This document shows positions 8,123 through 17,800 of a stretch of DNA of 44,045 nucleotides, in pieces. Source of the stretch: Dysgonamonadaceae bacterium (GTDB lineage: Bacteria; Bacteroidota; Bacteroidia; Bacteroidales; Azobacteroidaceae); NCBI GenBank assembly GCA_031272085.1, contig JAISUN010000062.1, positions 1 through 44,045 on the forward strand. Reading direction: 5' to 3'. Both the position numbers and the translations under genes were made by a program. The notes beneath the pieces are model-generated. The model worked only from the letters and a program-made list of their open reading frames with translations, had not been told where the DNA came from and did not search any database. Position 1 is the stretch's first letter. Every line of letters begins with the position of its first letter.

Positions 8123-9589
8123 ATGAAAAGACTGTTATATGTCATTTTTGCAGCAATGCTCGCCGCCTGTTCGCCGCAGGTTCCCGAAGGCCGTCTGATT
8201 GACGAAAAGCCTGCTATTTTCCCTGATTATGCCGATGTTACCGTTCCGCCGAATATTGCGCCTCTGCATTTTGCTTTGAGCGAACCTGCGGACGAGGCTT
8301 TTGCCGTTTTTTCGTTTGAAAATGAATCGGTTGCGGTAAAATCATCGAAAAGCGGATTTAAAATTTCGGAAAAAGATTGGAAACATTTACTTAAAAAGGC
8401 TGTGGGACAGTCAATTACAGTATCTGTAACGGCGCGGAAAAAGGGTAGGGGAGCGGAAACGTTTTTGCCGTTTAACATTTTTGTTGCAAAGGAGCCAATC
8501 GACCCCTATATTGCATACCGCCTGATTGCGCCGGGTTACGAACTTTGGAATCAAATGGGAATTTACCAGCGGAATTTGGAAAATTTTGCTCAAACGCCGA
8601 TTCTCGAAAACCGCCTGACCGGCAACAACTGTATGAATTGCCATTCGTTTTGTATGCAAAATCCCGGAAAAATGTTGTTCCATACGAGGGCAAAATATGC
8701 CGGAACCTTTATCGTCAGCGGGAAACAGATTGAAAAACTGAATACAAAAACTCCCGAAACAATCTCTAATTTGGTGTATCCTTCGTGGCATCCGTCGGGA
8801 AAATTTGTCGCTTTTTCGGTAAATAAAATCAAACAATCATTTCACAATGCCGACCCGAACCGGATTGAGGTTTACGACGAGGCTTCGGATGTGGTGGTGT
8901 ATGATGTTGAAAATCACGAAATTATAAGCGATACCCTGATTTTTTCGGATTCTGCTTATGAAACTTTTCCAACTTTTTCGCCCGACGGCCGGACGCTGTA
9001 TTTTTGCTCTGCAAAGGCGCTTCCGATGCCTCAATCGTACAGGGATGTGCATTACAGCCTGTGTTCCATCGCTTTTAATCCCGAAAACAGAAGTTTCGGC
9101 GACAGGGTAGATACTTTGTATAATGCTGAAACAGAGGGCAAAAGCGTATCGTTTCCGCGGGTTTCGCCAGACGGAAAATATTTGGTTTATACCCTGTCTG
9201 CTTACGGCAATTTTTCAATCTGGCACAAAGACGCTGATTTGTATATTGTTGATTTACAGACAAAAATGAGCCGGGCATTGGATGTTTTAAATTCCGGCGA
9301 CGTAGAAAGTTATCATTCGTGGAGCAGCAACAGCCGCTGGCTTGTTTTCAGCAGCCGCCGTTTGGACGGGCTTTACACGCGGCCTTTTTTTGCCTACGTC
9401 AACGAGCGCGGCGAGACTTCCAAGCCGTTTTTGCTGCCACAAAAGCAGCCGGATTTTTACACTTTCCTGATGCAATCCTATAATATTCCTGAATTTGTGA
9501 AGGGAAAAGTAGAGGCCGGCAGCGCCGATTTGGCCGATAAAGTGCGGAACGACAAGGGAATAGACCTGAAATTCGCCGGCCTGAAATGA
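8123..9589 (+). CDS. Lipoprotein with a c-type heme motif and PD40/TolB-like beta-propeller
   Basis: A 488-residue exported protein. The signal peptide ends in LAAC (lipid cysteine C16). A CxxCH motif, CMNCH (C170, C173, H174), is the covalent attachment site of a c-type heme; a possible methionine ligand lies in the following MQNPGKM segment. The C-terminal two thirds contain PD40-type propeller repeats: YPSWHPSGKFVAFS, FPTFSPDGRTLYFCS, FPRVSPDGKYLVYT and YHSWSSNSRWLVFSSRR. No acidic export signal follows C16 (CSPQVPEG), so a periplasmic location is likely. The combination suggests a redox or sensing role, but the partner and reaction are unknown. Co-transcribed with the membrane protein upstream. 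Confidence 0.75.
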   Translation: MKRLLYVIFAAMLAACSPQVPEGRLIDEKPAIFPDYADVTVPPNIAPLHFALSEPADEAFAVFSFENESVAVKSSKSGFKISEKDWKHLLKKAVGQSITVSVTARKKGRGAETFLPFNIFVAKEPIDPYIAYRLIAPGYELWNQMGIYQRNLENFAQTPILENRLTGNNCMNCHSFCMQNPGKMLFHTRAKYAGTFIVSGKQIEKLNTKTPETISNLVYPSWHPSGKFVAFSVNKIKQSFHNADPNRIEVYDEASDVVVYDVENHEIISDTLIFSDSAYETFPTFSPDGRTLYFCSAKALPMPQSYRDVHYSLCSIAFNPENRSFGDRVDTLYNAETEGKSVSFPRVSPDGKYLVYTLSAYGNFSIWHKDADLYIVDLQTKMSRALDVLNSGDVESYHSWSSNSRWLVFSSRRLDGLYTRPFFAYVNERGETSKPFLLPQKQPDFYTFLMQSYNIPEFVKGKVEAGSADLADKVRNDKGIDLKFAGLK

Positions 9590-9598
9590 ATTTTTGAG

Positions 9599-10204
9599 AT
9601 GAGCGATTTGTACAAAACCATATCCGGCATTTCGGAAGGCTACTATACCGAATTGAGAAGCAAATTTATCTCTTTTGCGCTGCCGGTACGGACTGCCGAC
9701 GAGGTAAAAGAGCGGGTCGAGGCTTTCAGAAAGCAATATTACGACGCCCGCCACGTCTGCTGGGCTTATATGCTGGGGCCTGAACGCGAACAGTTTAGAG
9801 TCAACGACGACGGCGAACCTTCATCCACAGCCGGAAAGCCGATTCTGGGAGTTGTCAATTCAAATGAACTGACTGATATTCTGATAGTTGTAATCCGATA
9901 TTTTGGCGGAGTAAAACTCGGAACAAGCGGACTGATTGCGGCTTACAGGGCTGCCGCGCAGGATGCGGTCGCCAATGCCGAAATTGTCGAAAAAACGGTT
10001 GACGAGCAGTTTGCCATTGCCTGCGAATATCCGTTTGTGAACGGCATAATGAAGATAATCAAGGACTTGTCGCCCGAAATAGTTGCTCAAAAGTTCGATA
10101 TGGACTGCGAATTTACGCTGCGAATCCGCAAGAGCGAAGCGGCGCAGTTGCGTGAAAGGCTGCTGAAAGTCGAAACGGCGAGGGAAATTATTTCTTCTTC
10201 CTGA
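9599..10204 (+). CDS. YigZ/IMPACT (UPF0029) family protein
   Basis: A 201-residue protein. The signature DDGEPSSTAGKPILGVV at about residues 69-85 and VVIRYFGGVKLGTSGLIAAY at about 97-116 are diagnostic of the UPF0029/IMPACT N-terminal domain. A DUF1949-like ferredoxin-fold tail follows (about 135-200). Bacterial YigZ is thought to bind nucleic acid or to modulate translation, but its biochemical role is unsettled. The gene starts 9 bp after the heme-propeller gene, which would place it on the same transcript. Its last 17 bp overlap the end of the flavin reductase gene on the other strand. Confidence 0.92.
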   Translation: MSDLYKTISGISEGYYTELRSKFISFALPVRTADEVKERVEAFRKQYYDARHVCWAYMLGPEREQFRVNDDGEPSSTAGKPILGVVNSNELTDILIVVIRYFGGVKLGTSGLIAAYRAAAQDAVANAEIVEKTVDEQFAIACEYPFVNGIMKIIKDLSPEIVAQKFDMDCEFTLRIRKSEAAQLRERLLKVETAREIISSS

Positions 10205-10760
10205 CGCTCCACCCGAATTTCCCGATAAAATCGCCGAGGCCGTAGTAGTTGCCGTGGGAATAGACTAACAGACGCGCTTTTTCCATATCGAAAGCGCCGG
10301 TTTTGGGGTCGATATACTGCTCGTCGGCAAGGATATTCACCACTTCGGCTATGAACATATCGTGAGTTCCGAGGGCTACGATTTCCTTTACGCGGCACTC
10401 GATGCAGAGCGGCGATTCGTCGATGTAAGGCGCATCCACGACGTGGGCTTTTACCGGCGTGAGGTTCATCTCGCGGAACTTGTCGTAATCTTTTCCCGAA
10501 CGCACGCCGACCCAGTCGGTTTGCCGCGCTAAGGCTTCGGTTGTGAGGTTGATTACAAACTCCATATTTTTCTTCAAAACGGGGTAGGAGTGCCGCCCCG
10601 GACGCACTGATATATAGCACATTGCGGGGTCGGAGCAGATTGTTCCCGTCCAGGCGACGGTCAGGACGTTGTATTCCGATTCGTCGCGGCCGACAGTTAC
10701 CATAACAGCCGGAAGCGGGTAGAGCAGGGTGCCGGGGCGCCAGTCGATTTTTGTTGCCAT
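10188..10760 (-). CDS. Flavin reductase family protein (FMN-binding split barrel)
   Basis: A 190-residue protein of the FMN-binding split-barrel family (PF01613). Features include the opening WRPGTLLYPLPAVMVTVGRD, then NVLTVAWTGTICSDPAMCYISVRPGRHSY (about residues 29-57) and the FVINLTTEALARQTDWVGV segment. Members reduce free flavin or act as flavin-dependent oxidoreductases in the cytoplasm; the substrate is not readable. It begins 1 bp after pyrI ends, so it is the third gene of the pyrB-pyrI transcript, although no link to pyrimidine synthesis is established. Its last 17 bp overlap the convergent yigZ-like gene. Confidence 0.85.
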   Translation of the reverse strand: MATKIDWRPGTLLYPLPAVMVTVGRDESEYNVLTVAWTGTICSDPAMCYISVRPGRHSYPVLKKNMEFVINLTTEALARQTDWVGVRSGKDYDKFREMNLTPVKAHVVDAPYIDESPLCIECRVKEIVALGTHDMFIAEVVNILADEQYIDPKTGAFDMEKARLLVYSHGNYYGLGDFIGKFGWSVRKKK

Positions 10761-10761
10761 A

Positions 10762-11223
10762 TTATAATAGGAGTATGTCTTCTTTTTTGATTTTCAGTTC
10801 GCAATATTCGCACCGTAAGGTAACGTTCTCTTTATCAATTACTTGAAAGCGGGTTCTCATAGGTTCGTTGTTTGTGATGCACTTTGGATTGTTGCATTTC
10901 ACGATGCCGCTTATTTCGTCGGGCAGGTGGACAAGTTTTTTTTCCACCACTTCGTAGTCGCGGATAATATTGAGTTTGACCGAAGGGGCTATCAGCGAGA
11001 TTCGGTTTATTTCGTCCTGCTCGAAGAATTTTCCGGCGATTTTCAGGATTCCTTTTTTGCCCATTTTTTTGCTGTCTAAGTTGTAGCCTATTGTTACGGG
11101 CGTTTTCAGGTTTTCGACGCCGAGCAGGCTGACCACCTTGAACAGTTGTTCCGAGGGGATATGGTCGATGACCGTTCCGTTTTCTAATGCCGCTATTTGC
11201 AGTTCCCGTTTATTATTTTCCAT
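10762..11223 (-). CDS. pyrI: Aspartate carbamoyltransferase regulatory chain
   Basis: A 153-residue protein. The N-terminal allosteric domain shows GTVIDHIP (about 16-23) and the nucleotide-binding region. The C-terminal zinc domain has the four ligands C110, C115, C138 and C141 (KCNNPKC and RCEYC). PyrI binds ATP or CTP and tunes the PyrB catalytic trimers in the first committed step of pyrimidine synthesis. The length is normal for the family. It follows pyrB by 48 bp and is followed almost immediately by the flavin reductase gene. Confidence 0.95.
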   Translation of the reverse strand: MENNKRELQIAALENGTVIDHIPSEQLFKVVSLLGVENLKTPVTIGYNLDSKKMGKKGILKIAGKFFEQDEINRISLIAPSVKLNIIRDYEVVEKKLVHLPDEISGIVKCNNPKCITNNEPMRTRFQVIDKENVTLRCEYCELKIKKEDILLL

Positions 11224-11271
11224 TTTTAAATATATTTAAAAATTTTTTAAAAGAATTTAATAATTAAAAAT

Positions 11272-12183
11272 TCAGCCGACGCCGAGTACGTCGCTGATTA
11301 TTGCCTGACGGGCGTACACTCCGTTTTTGGCCTGCTCGAAATAGTAGGCTTTCGGGTTGTCGTCCACGTCGTAGGCTATTTCGTTCACTCTCGGCAGCGG
11401 GTGCAGGATTCGCAGGTTGGGTTTGCTTTCGGCCAGCATGCAGTTTTTGAGGATATATACGTTTTTCACCTTTTCGTATTCCATCAGGTCGGTGAAGCGT
11501 TCGCGCTGGACGCGGGTCATATAGAGTATATCCGACTGATTGATAACCTCTTCCGAGAAATCGACATATTCTTCGTAGGGCAAATTGTGTTCGTCCATAA
11601 ACTGTCGGTAAATGTCGGGAAGCCGGAGTTCTTCGGGCGCAATAAATTTGAAATGCGGCTTGAAATGCGACATTCCCACAATCAGCGAATGGACGGTGCG
11701 TCCGTATTTCAGGTCGCCGACCATTGTGATGACGAGGTTTTCGAGCCGTCCCTGCGTTTTATAGACAGAGTAGAGGTCGAGCATTGTCTGCGAGGGGTGC
11801 TGGTTGGCTCCGTCGCCGGCGTTGATGATGGGAACGTCGGTAATTTCGGCCGCATACCGGGCGGCTCCTTCGAGGTGGTGGCGCATAATAATAAGGTCGG
11901 CGTAATTGCTGACCATTTTTATTGTGTCTTTCAGGGTTTCGCCTTTCGACGAACTGGTGGTTGCGGCGTCGCTGAATCCGATAACTTTGCCGCCAAGCCG
12001 GTTTACGGCTGTTTCAAAACTCAATCTGGTGCGGGTTGAAGGCTCGAAAAAAAGCGTTGCGCAGACTTTTCCGGCGAGGATATTCCTATTCGGCTCTTTT
12101 TCAAACGATTCCGCTTTCCGCATAAGGCGCAGGATGTCGTCTTTCGACAAATCGGCGACCGAAACAAAGAAATTTTTATTCAT
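11272..12183 (-). CDS. pyrB: Aspartate carbamoyltransferase catalytic chain
   Basis: A 303-residue enzyme that joins carbamoyl phosphate and aspartate. Carbamoyl-phosphate contacts are in [13 protein letters not shown] (STRTR at about residues 49-53) and the [10 protein letters not shown] loop (77-86). The aspartate side is visible in the later HPLPRVNEI motif. I chose the ATG at 12183 because a strong promoter (12208-12240) lies just upstream; the longer frame from 12210 would begin inside the -7 box. First gene of the pyrB-pyrI-flavin reductase transcript and divergent from the FAS1 gene. Confidence 0.95.
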   Translation of the reverse strand: MNKNFFVSVADLSKDDILRLMRKAESFEKEPNRNILAGKVCATLFFEPSTRTRLSFETAVNRLGGKVIGFSDAATTSSSKGETLKDTIKMVSNYADLIIMRHHLEGAARYAAEITDVPIINAGDGANQHPSQTMLDLYSVYKTQGRLENLVITMVGDLKYGRTVHSLIVGMSHFKPHFKFIAPEELRLPDIYRQFMDEHNLPYEEYVDFSEEVINQSDILYMTRVQRERFTDLMEYEKVKNVYILKNCMLAESKPNLRILHPLPRVNEIAYDVDDNPKAYYFEQAKNGVYARQAIISDVLGVG

Positions 12184-12207
12184 AAAAAAACAGCATTTTT
12201 TGAGATA

Positions 12208-12240
12208 CAAATATAGATATAATTTGTTTAAATTATCAAA
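12208..12240 (-). promoter_or_regulatory. pyrB promoter
   Basis: On the minus strand TTTG (12240-12237) is followed after 21 bp by TATATTTG (12215-12208), a full match to both boxes of the Bacteroidota promoter. The predicted leader is about 20 nt, too short for an attenuator. It is back to back with the promoter of the FAS1-SusCD locus. Confidence 0.65.
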
Positions 12241-12263
12241 AAAAGTTAATTTTTTAAGTTTTT

Positions 12264-12295
12264 TTTGGTTTTTCTAAAAAATTATTGTAATTTCG
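12264..12295 (+). promoter_or_regulatory. Likely promoter of the FAS1-SusCD-M60 locus
   Basis: TTTG (12264-12267) is followed after 20 bp by TAATTTCG (12288-12295), one mismatch from TAnnTTTG. The start would fall near 12301, leaving a leader of about 60 nt before the ATG at 12361. No anti-sigma or sigma-factor pair and no hybrid two-component gene is nearby, so control of this locus is not evident. Confidence 0.5.
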
Positions 12296-12360
12296 CATCG
12301 CTGTTGTGGAATAATCTTCGTTATTATTTCAGTAAGTATAAAACTTTAACACACACATAT

Positions 12361-14853
12361 ATGATGAAAATAACTAGCATTGTATTTTCATTTCTTACTA
12401 TCGGTTTAACCCTTGTTTCTTGCCGTGATGAGTACGATTACAACGACAGGGAGCCGGATAAGACAATGGTAGGAAATAGTATTTATGATTGGCTAACTGA
12501 TGACGGGAATTTTACCTATTATCTGCGAATCGTAGAATCCATTCAGGATGCGGGAGTCAATTATGCAGAAGTTTTGAAAACGACCGGTACGAAAACTGTG
12601 TTTGTGGCCGACGATGCTGCTTTTGAAGCATTTTTCGCCAACAATCCTTATGGTATCCGGAAGTTTGAAGATTTTACTGCTTCCCAAAAACGGGCGATTT
12701 TCTTTTCCTGCATGCTTGACGACGCATATCTCGTAGAGATGATGTCAAGCACGCCCGGAGCCAGCGGCTCGAAACCGAATCAGGGACAGGCCATGCGGCG
12801 GACTACTTCGTGGTCGGCGCTCGATTCCATTCCCTTTGAAAAGGGAAGCGGTTTGCCCGACAATCCTGCTTGGGAACAGTACCGCGAATCAGGTATTTAT
12901 GTCTTGAAAGACAATGCCCAGTGGACAATGGTTCATTTTTTGGAACCGCAAATGCGGCTTCAAGGCATTACCGGCGAAGATTTCCGTATTTTAACCAAGA
13001 CGCAGGATAATCCGGCGGGAATGACCTGGGATTCCAATTCGGCCTACATTTTCAACACGAAGATTGTCCGCAAGGATATAACCTGTAAAAACGGCTATAT
13101 CAACGTGTTGGAAAAAGTGATTTTCCCGGCCGACAATATGGCCGAATATATGCGAAAAAATCCCGAAACCACGCTGTTCAGCCGGTTTATGCACCGTTTT
13201 TGCGCTCCGTATTACGACGCTGAAATAACCAACACCTACCGGCAGTTGCATCCCGATTTTCAGGATAAGATTTACGTAAAGCGCTTTTTTACAGCCTCGA
13301 ACACGTATTGGCCTAATGCCGAAGGAATTGCAGACGCCAATCATAAGGTGGACGCATATTTAAAATACGACCCGGGCAAAAACGACTATTCGCCTAACAC
13401 GGTGCAGAGCGATATGGGCGCAATGTTCATCCCCACCGACGCCGCTCTGACAGAGTTCTTTAACGAAGGCGGCGGCAAGTTTCTGAAAGAACGCTATCAG
13501 GTTTGGGACAGTATCCCCGACAACGTGATGAGCCTGCTTCTGAACAACCATCTTCATTCGTCGTTTCTGCAAACTACGCCGGAACGCTTTTCGAGTTTGA
13601 CCAACCAGATGGGTACTTCCTTGAATATCAAGAAAGAAGACGTGCTTTACTCCGAAATTTGCAGCAACGGAGTCGTATATATAGTAAATAAGGTGTATCC
13701 GCCCAGCGATTACGCTTCGGTTCGCGGCCCGATTCTTGTGAACGAGAATACCAAAATAATGAATTATGCCGTCGAAAAACTCGGATTCAAACTTTATTTG
13801 CTTTCCTTGGAAAACAAGTTCAGTTTCATAGTCCCGACCGACGACGTGTTCGACAATTATATCGCTCCGGCTTCTGTCGGCGCGGCAATGCCCGAACGCT
13901 GGAAGTTTTATATGAAAAACAATCAGGTAGCGGCAACCCGTTACAGCCTTACAACCGGCGACAGCATCGGAACGGTAACAACCTCGTTAGTCGAAAATGC
14001 GCTTGCCGATATTGTTGATAATCATATAGTTGTTGGCGACATCGAAGATGGCAGGACATACTATCAGACCAAAGGCGGCGCAATGCTTAAAGTTACCGGC
14101 AAAGGCGTAGGAATGACGCTCGACAGCGGCGGCAATGGCGAACAGGGCGAAACAGTTACCGTTGCTAACGTTTATAATCAGGACAACGGTAAGACTTATC
14201 TTGTAGATAAAATAATTCAGACGCCTACAAGTTCGGTTTATTCCGTACTCGAAAACCACGATGAATTCAGCGAATTTTTCGCGCTTTGCCGCGACGTGTA
14301 TCCCATTCAGTGGAACGGAATCACCTACGGCGGAAGTATTTTCGTGAACGACCAGTCGGGACGCGGAATTACGATGAATGTAGGATTTTTCAATACATTT
14401 AACTATACGGTTTACGTGCCTACTAACGAAGCCCTGCAAAAGGCTCACAGCCAGGGGCGTTTCAAAACTCCGGACGAGATTGAGGAATTAGACGCCGACA
14501 GTCAGGGGCCGGAAATGCAGAAACTGTACGAATTTTTGCGCTATCATTTCCAGGATAATTCGGTTTACATTGGCGGACAGCAATATAACGACGAATGGTT
14601 TGAGACGGCCGCATTAGACGATTCGGGCAAGAAATTCCGCCGTCTGTGGGTAACGAATACCGGCTCGCAAATGACTGTCAGAACTGCCGAAACAGGCGGA
14701 ATAACTGCGCAGGTAGTAACCGGCGGCGGCCTTTACAACATTATGACGCGCGACTACAAGTTCAGTTCGGGCGCCGTAACGCCTAACTCGTCGATAGTTA
14801 CTTCGTCGTATGCAGTTGTTCATCAAATAAATACCGTTTTGGACTTTCAATAA
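12361..14853 (+). CDS. Surface lipoprotein with four tandem FAS1 (fasciclin) domains
   Basis: Read from ATG 12361 the protein has 830 residues; the open frame extends to 12265, but the predicted promoter lies inside that extension. The signal peptide ends in LVSC (C21), followed by RDEYD, an acidic stretch like the export signal of Bacteroidota surface lipoproteins. Four FAS1 repeats are marked by their H1-type motifs: TVFVADDAAFEAFF (about 80), AMFIPTDAALTEFF (about 353), SFIVPTDDVFDNYI (about 487) and TVYVPTNEALQ (about 682). The first repeat carries a large insertion. FAS1 domains are known adhesion modules; a role in binding host or microbial glycoprotein is inference. It opens the locus, 6 bp before susC-like gene 1. 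Confidence 0.85.
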   Translation: MMKITSIVFSFLTIGLTLVSCRDEYDYNDREPDKTMVGNSIYDWLTDDGNFTYYLRIVESIQDAGVNYAEVLKTTGTKTVFVADDAAFEAFFANNPYGIRKFEDFTASQKRAIFFSCMLDDAYLVEMMSSTPGASGSKPNQGQAMRRTTSWSALDSIPFEKGSGLPDNPAWEQYRESGIYVLKDNAQWTMVHFLEPQMRLQGITGEDFRILTKTQDNPAGMTWDSNSAYIFNTKIVRKDITCKNGYINVLEKVIFPADNMAEYMRKNPETTLFSRFMHRFCAPYYDAEITNTYRQLHPDFQDKIYVKRFFTASNTYWPNAEGIADANHKVDAYLKYDPGKNDYSPNTVQSDMGAMFIPTDAALTEFFNEGGGKFLKERYQVWDSIPDNVMSLLLNNHLHSSFLQTTPERFSSLTNQMGTSLNIKKEDVLYSEICSNGVVYIVNKVYPPSDYASVRGPILVNENTKIMNYAVEKLGFKLYLLSLENKFSFIVPTDDVFDNYIAPASVGAAMPERWKFYMKNNQVAATRYSLTTGDSIGTVTTSLVENALADIVDNHIVVGDIEDGRTYYQTKGGAMLKVTGKGVGMTLDSGGNGEQGETVTVANVYNQDNGKTYLVDKIIQTPTSSVYSVLENHDEFSEFFALCRDVYPIQWNGITYGGSIFVNDQSGRGITMNVGFFNTFNYTVYVPTNEALQKAHSQGRFKTPDEIEELDADSQGPEMQKLYEFLRYHFQDNSVYIGGQQYNDEWFETAALDDSGKKFRRLWVTNTGSQMTVRTAETGGITAQVVTGGGLYNIMTRDYKFSSGAVTPNSSIVTSSYAVVHQINTVLDFQ

Positions 14854-14859
14854 AGAATA

Positions 14860-17800
14860 ATGAAAAGAAATTTATTATATATCTGTCTGATTGGATTCCT
14901 TTACTGTTTCCAATCGGCTCTCGCACAGGAAAGCGGCGAGATGATTCGCGGAAAAGTGCTGTCCGATATGGGCGAGGAATTAGTTTCCGCTACCGTTCTG
15001 GAAGTTGACGCTACCGGACGTGTCATAACCGACGCAATAACAGACCTTAACGGGGAATTTTCGATGAAGATAAAAAACTCCCGCAACAAGTTGAGGTTCA
15101 GTTACCTCGGTTATATTACGCAGGATGTGGCGATAGGCCAGAAGCGCAGTTTCGACATAATGCTGAAAGAAAACAATACGCTGACCGAGGTTGTAGTAAC
15201 CGGCCGGAAAACCGTATCGAGCGGCGGAATGGAAATTGCGTACAACGAAGTGCCGTTTGCGATGCAGCGCATCTCTACGGCGCAGTTCGAGGGGATGTCG
15301 ATTTCCTCAATCGACGACGCATTGCAAGGCCAGATTGCCGGCCTCGACATTGTAGGTTCGGGAAATGTGGGCGTAGGCTCGCAGATGCGACTCCGAGGCA
15401 TTTCGTCGCTGAGTTCCAATTCCAATCCTCTGATTGTGATTAACGGCGTTCAGCGTCCCGACATCGCAACCACCGATTTCGACTTCAATGCCGCAACCGA
15501 ACAGCAGTTTGCCGACCTCTTGATGTTGAATCCCGATGATATTGAGGATGTTACGGTGCTGAAAGACGCAGGAGCGACGGCCGCTTACGGTTCGCGCGGA
15601 GCGTCGGGCGTTTTGCTTATTTCGACCAAGAAAGGCGTAACCGGCCCTACCAGAGTAAATTACACATACAAATATTCGGGTTCCAAACAGCCTGCCGGAC
15701 TGAAAATGCTGAACGGAAACGACTACACTATGCTTATGAAGCAGGCGCGGTTTAATCCCAACCAGAGCAGTTCGGCCTCCGATATTCCGGAGTTCACTTA
15801 TGACCCCAATTTTTCGGAATACCGCTATTACAACAACAATACCGACTGGCGCGACGCTGTGCTGCAATACGGAAGCACACACGACCACTATTTGGCGATT
15901 TCGGGCGGCGGCGAACGCGCAAAGTTCCGAATCACAGGCGGTTATCTGTCGAAAGAAGGTACTGTCATCGGCCAGAAATGGGACAGATTGACTTCGCGGA
16001 TGAACCTCGATTACCGCGTTTCGTCGAGAATCCTGTTTTCAACCGATTTCTCGTTTACCTATTCCGACAACGACCAGAACTGGTCGGATTCGCGTAGCGA
16101 CAACGGTTACATAAACGGGAAAAGCATCCTGTATTTGGCATATAAGAAAATGCCGAATATGAGCATTTACGAAAAAGACGCCGACGGAAACGACCTTTCC
16201 ACCTATTATAATATGCGCAAAGATTCAAAACTCGCGAGCGGCGAACAGGGATATTTGCGGAATCCGGTTGCTCTGGCTCGTTTGGCGGTAAATAACGATA
16301 AATCTTACGATATTTTGCCGACCTTGCGTTTGCAGTACGATTTGCTCGACCCTTCGGAACAGACTTTGCGTTACGACGTTTACGTTTCGTTTGATATGAA
16401 TAACAGCAAGTCGCACAAGTTTTTACCGAAGGAAGTTGCTGCCAATCTCTGGTCGAGCGCCGACGTGAACCGCGCCGAAGACAACGATTCGGAAAGTTTC
16501 GGCATCCAGTCGGAAAACAAGATTCAGTGGAAGCCGAATCTCGGCCGCGACCATTCGGTGAGCCTTTTTGCTTCGCTATACACTTCTTCGGGAACTACCA
16601 ACCGCCAACATTTGCTGGCTACGGGCTATCCCAACGGGCATATTTCCGACCCCTCGGCCGAAGGCTACGTCCGCGAACTGACCAGCGGCGTTGACCAGTG
16701 GCGGACAATGGCGTTCAACGGGCAGTTGCTTTATTCCTACCGCTCGAAATATATTATGTACGCGACTTTGCGCCGCGAAGGTTCGACCCGCTTCGGAAAA
16801 GACAACAAATGGGGATTTTTCCCCGGCGTTTCGCTCCGATGGAATATTGCGGAAGAAAATTTCTTCAAACGGGCGAAAGATTATGTCAATATCCTTGCAA
16901 TCCGCCCCAGTTGGGGTATTACCGGCAAGGCTCCCGACCGCGAATATCTGCATTTCAGTTCCTACGCTCCTTGGAGCAGTTACGGCGGCGTTTCGACCAT
17001 CCGGCCTGAAAACCTGCGCCTCTCGAACCTGAAATGGGAAACGACAAACGAATACAACCTCGGTTTCAATTTGGAAGCATTTAACAGCAAATATGCGGTT
17101 GAAGGCAACTTTTTCTACCGAAAAGTTACCGATTTGCTTTCAAAAGAAGCGCCTTTGCCTACTACAACCGGCTACGACAAACTTTCGTACCGCAATGTCG
17201 GTTCGATGAAAACTCTGGGCTGGGACGTGAACATCCGCGCAAACCGCTTTGTAAAAGCGGGCGATTTTTCGGCTGACGCTTACCTCAATCTTGCGAACGA
17301 CGTGAACACGCTGGTTTCGCTCGACGAAGGCGTTTTGAGGAATTACAATAAAGATTTCACATACGACAACCGCAATGCCGATTATTTGCAGCGTTTGCAG
17401 GTAGGACACGCTTACGGTTCGATATACGGATTCCGCTACAAGGGCGTTTATCAGTACAGCATCGACAATCCCAATTTGGTTGCGAGTGGCTATACGCTCG
17501 GCACTGCGCCGGTTGTACGTAATGCCGACGGCGGAATTATCTACGACAGCAAGGGGAAACCCCTGCCGATGTACTACAATTACGGGCCTACCGGCATCAA
17601 CTACCAGTTTCAGGGCGGCGACGCGATTTACGAAGACATTAATCACGACGGAAGCATTGACGAACTCGACATTGTTTATCTCGGAAACTGTAATCCTAAA
17701 TTGAGCGGCGGTTTTGGAATGACCTTCCGATGGAAATCGCTGTCGGTTAATACTCATTTCACTTTCCGCTACGGGAACAAGATTATCAACACCACCCGCC

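Noticed and set aside
7282-8452. 11-mer AGGGTAGGGGA at 7282-7292 and again at 8442-8452
   Set aside because: Both copies encode GRG within coding sequence of different genes; a chance match, not a regulatory repeat.
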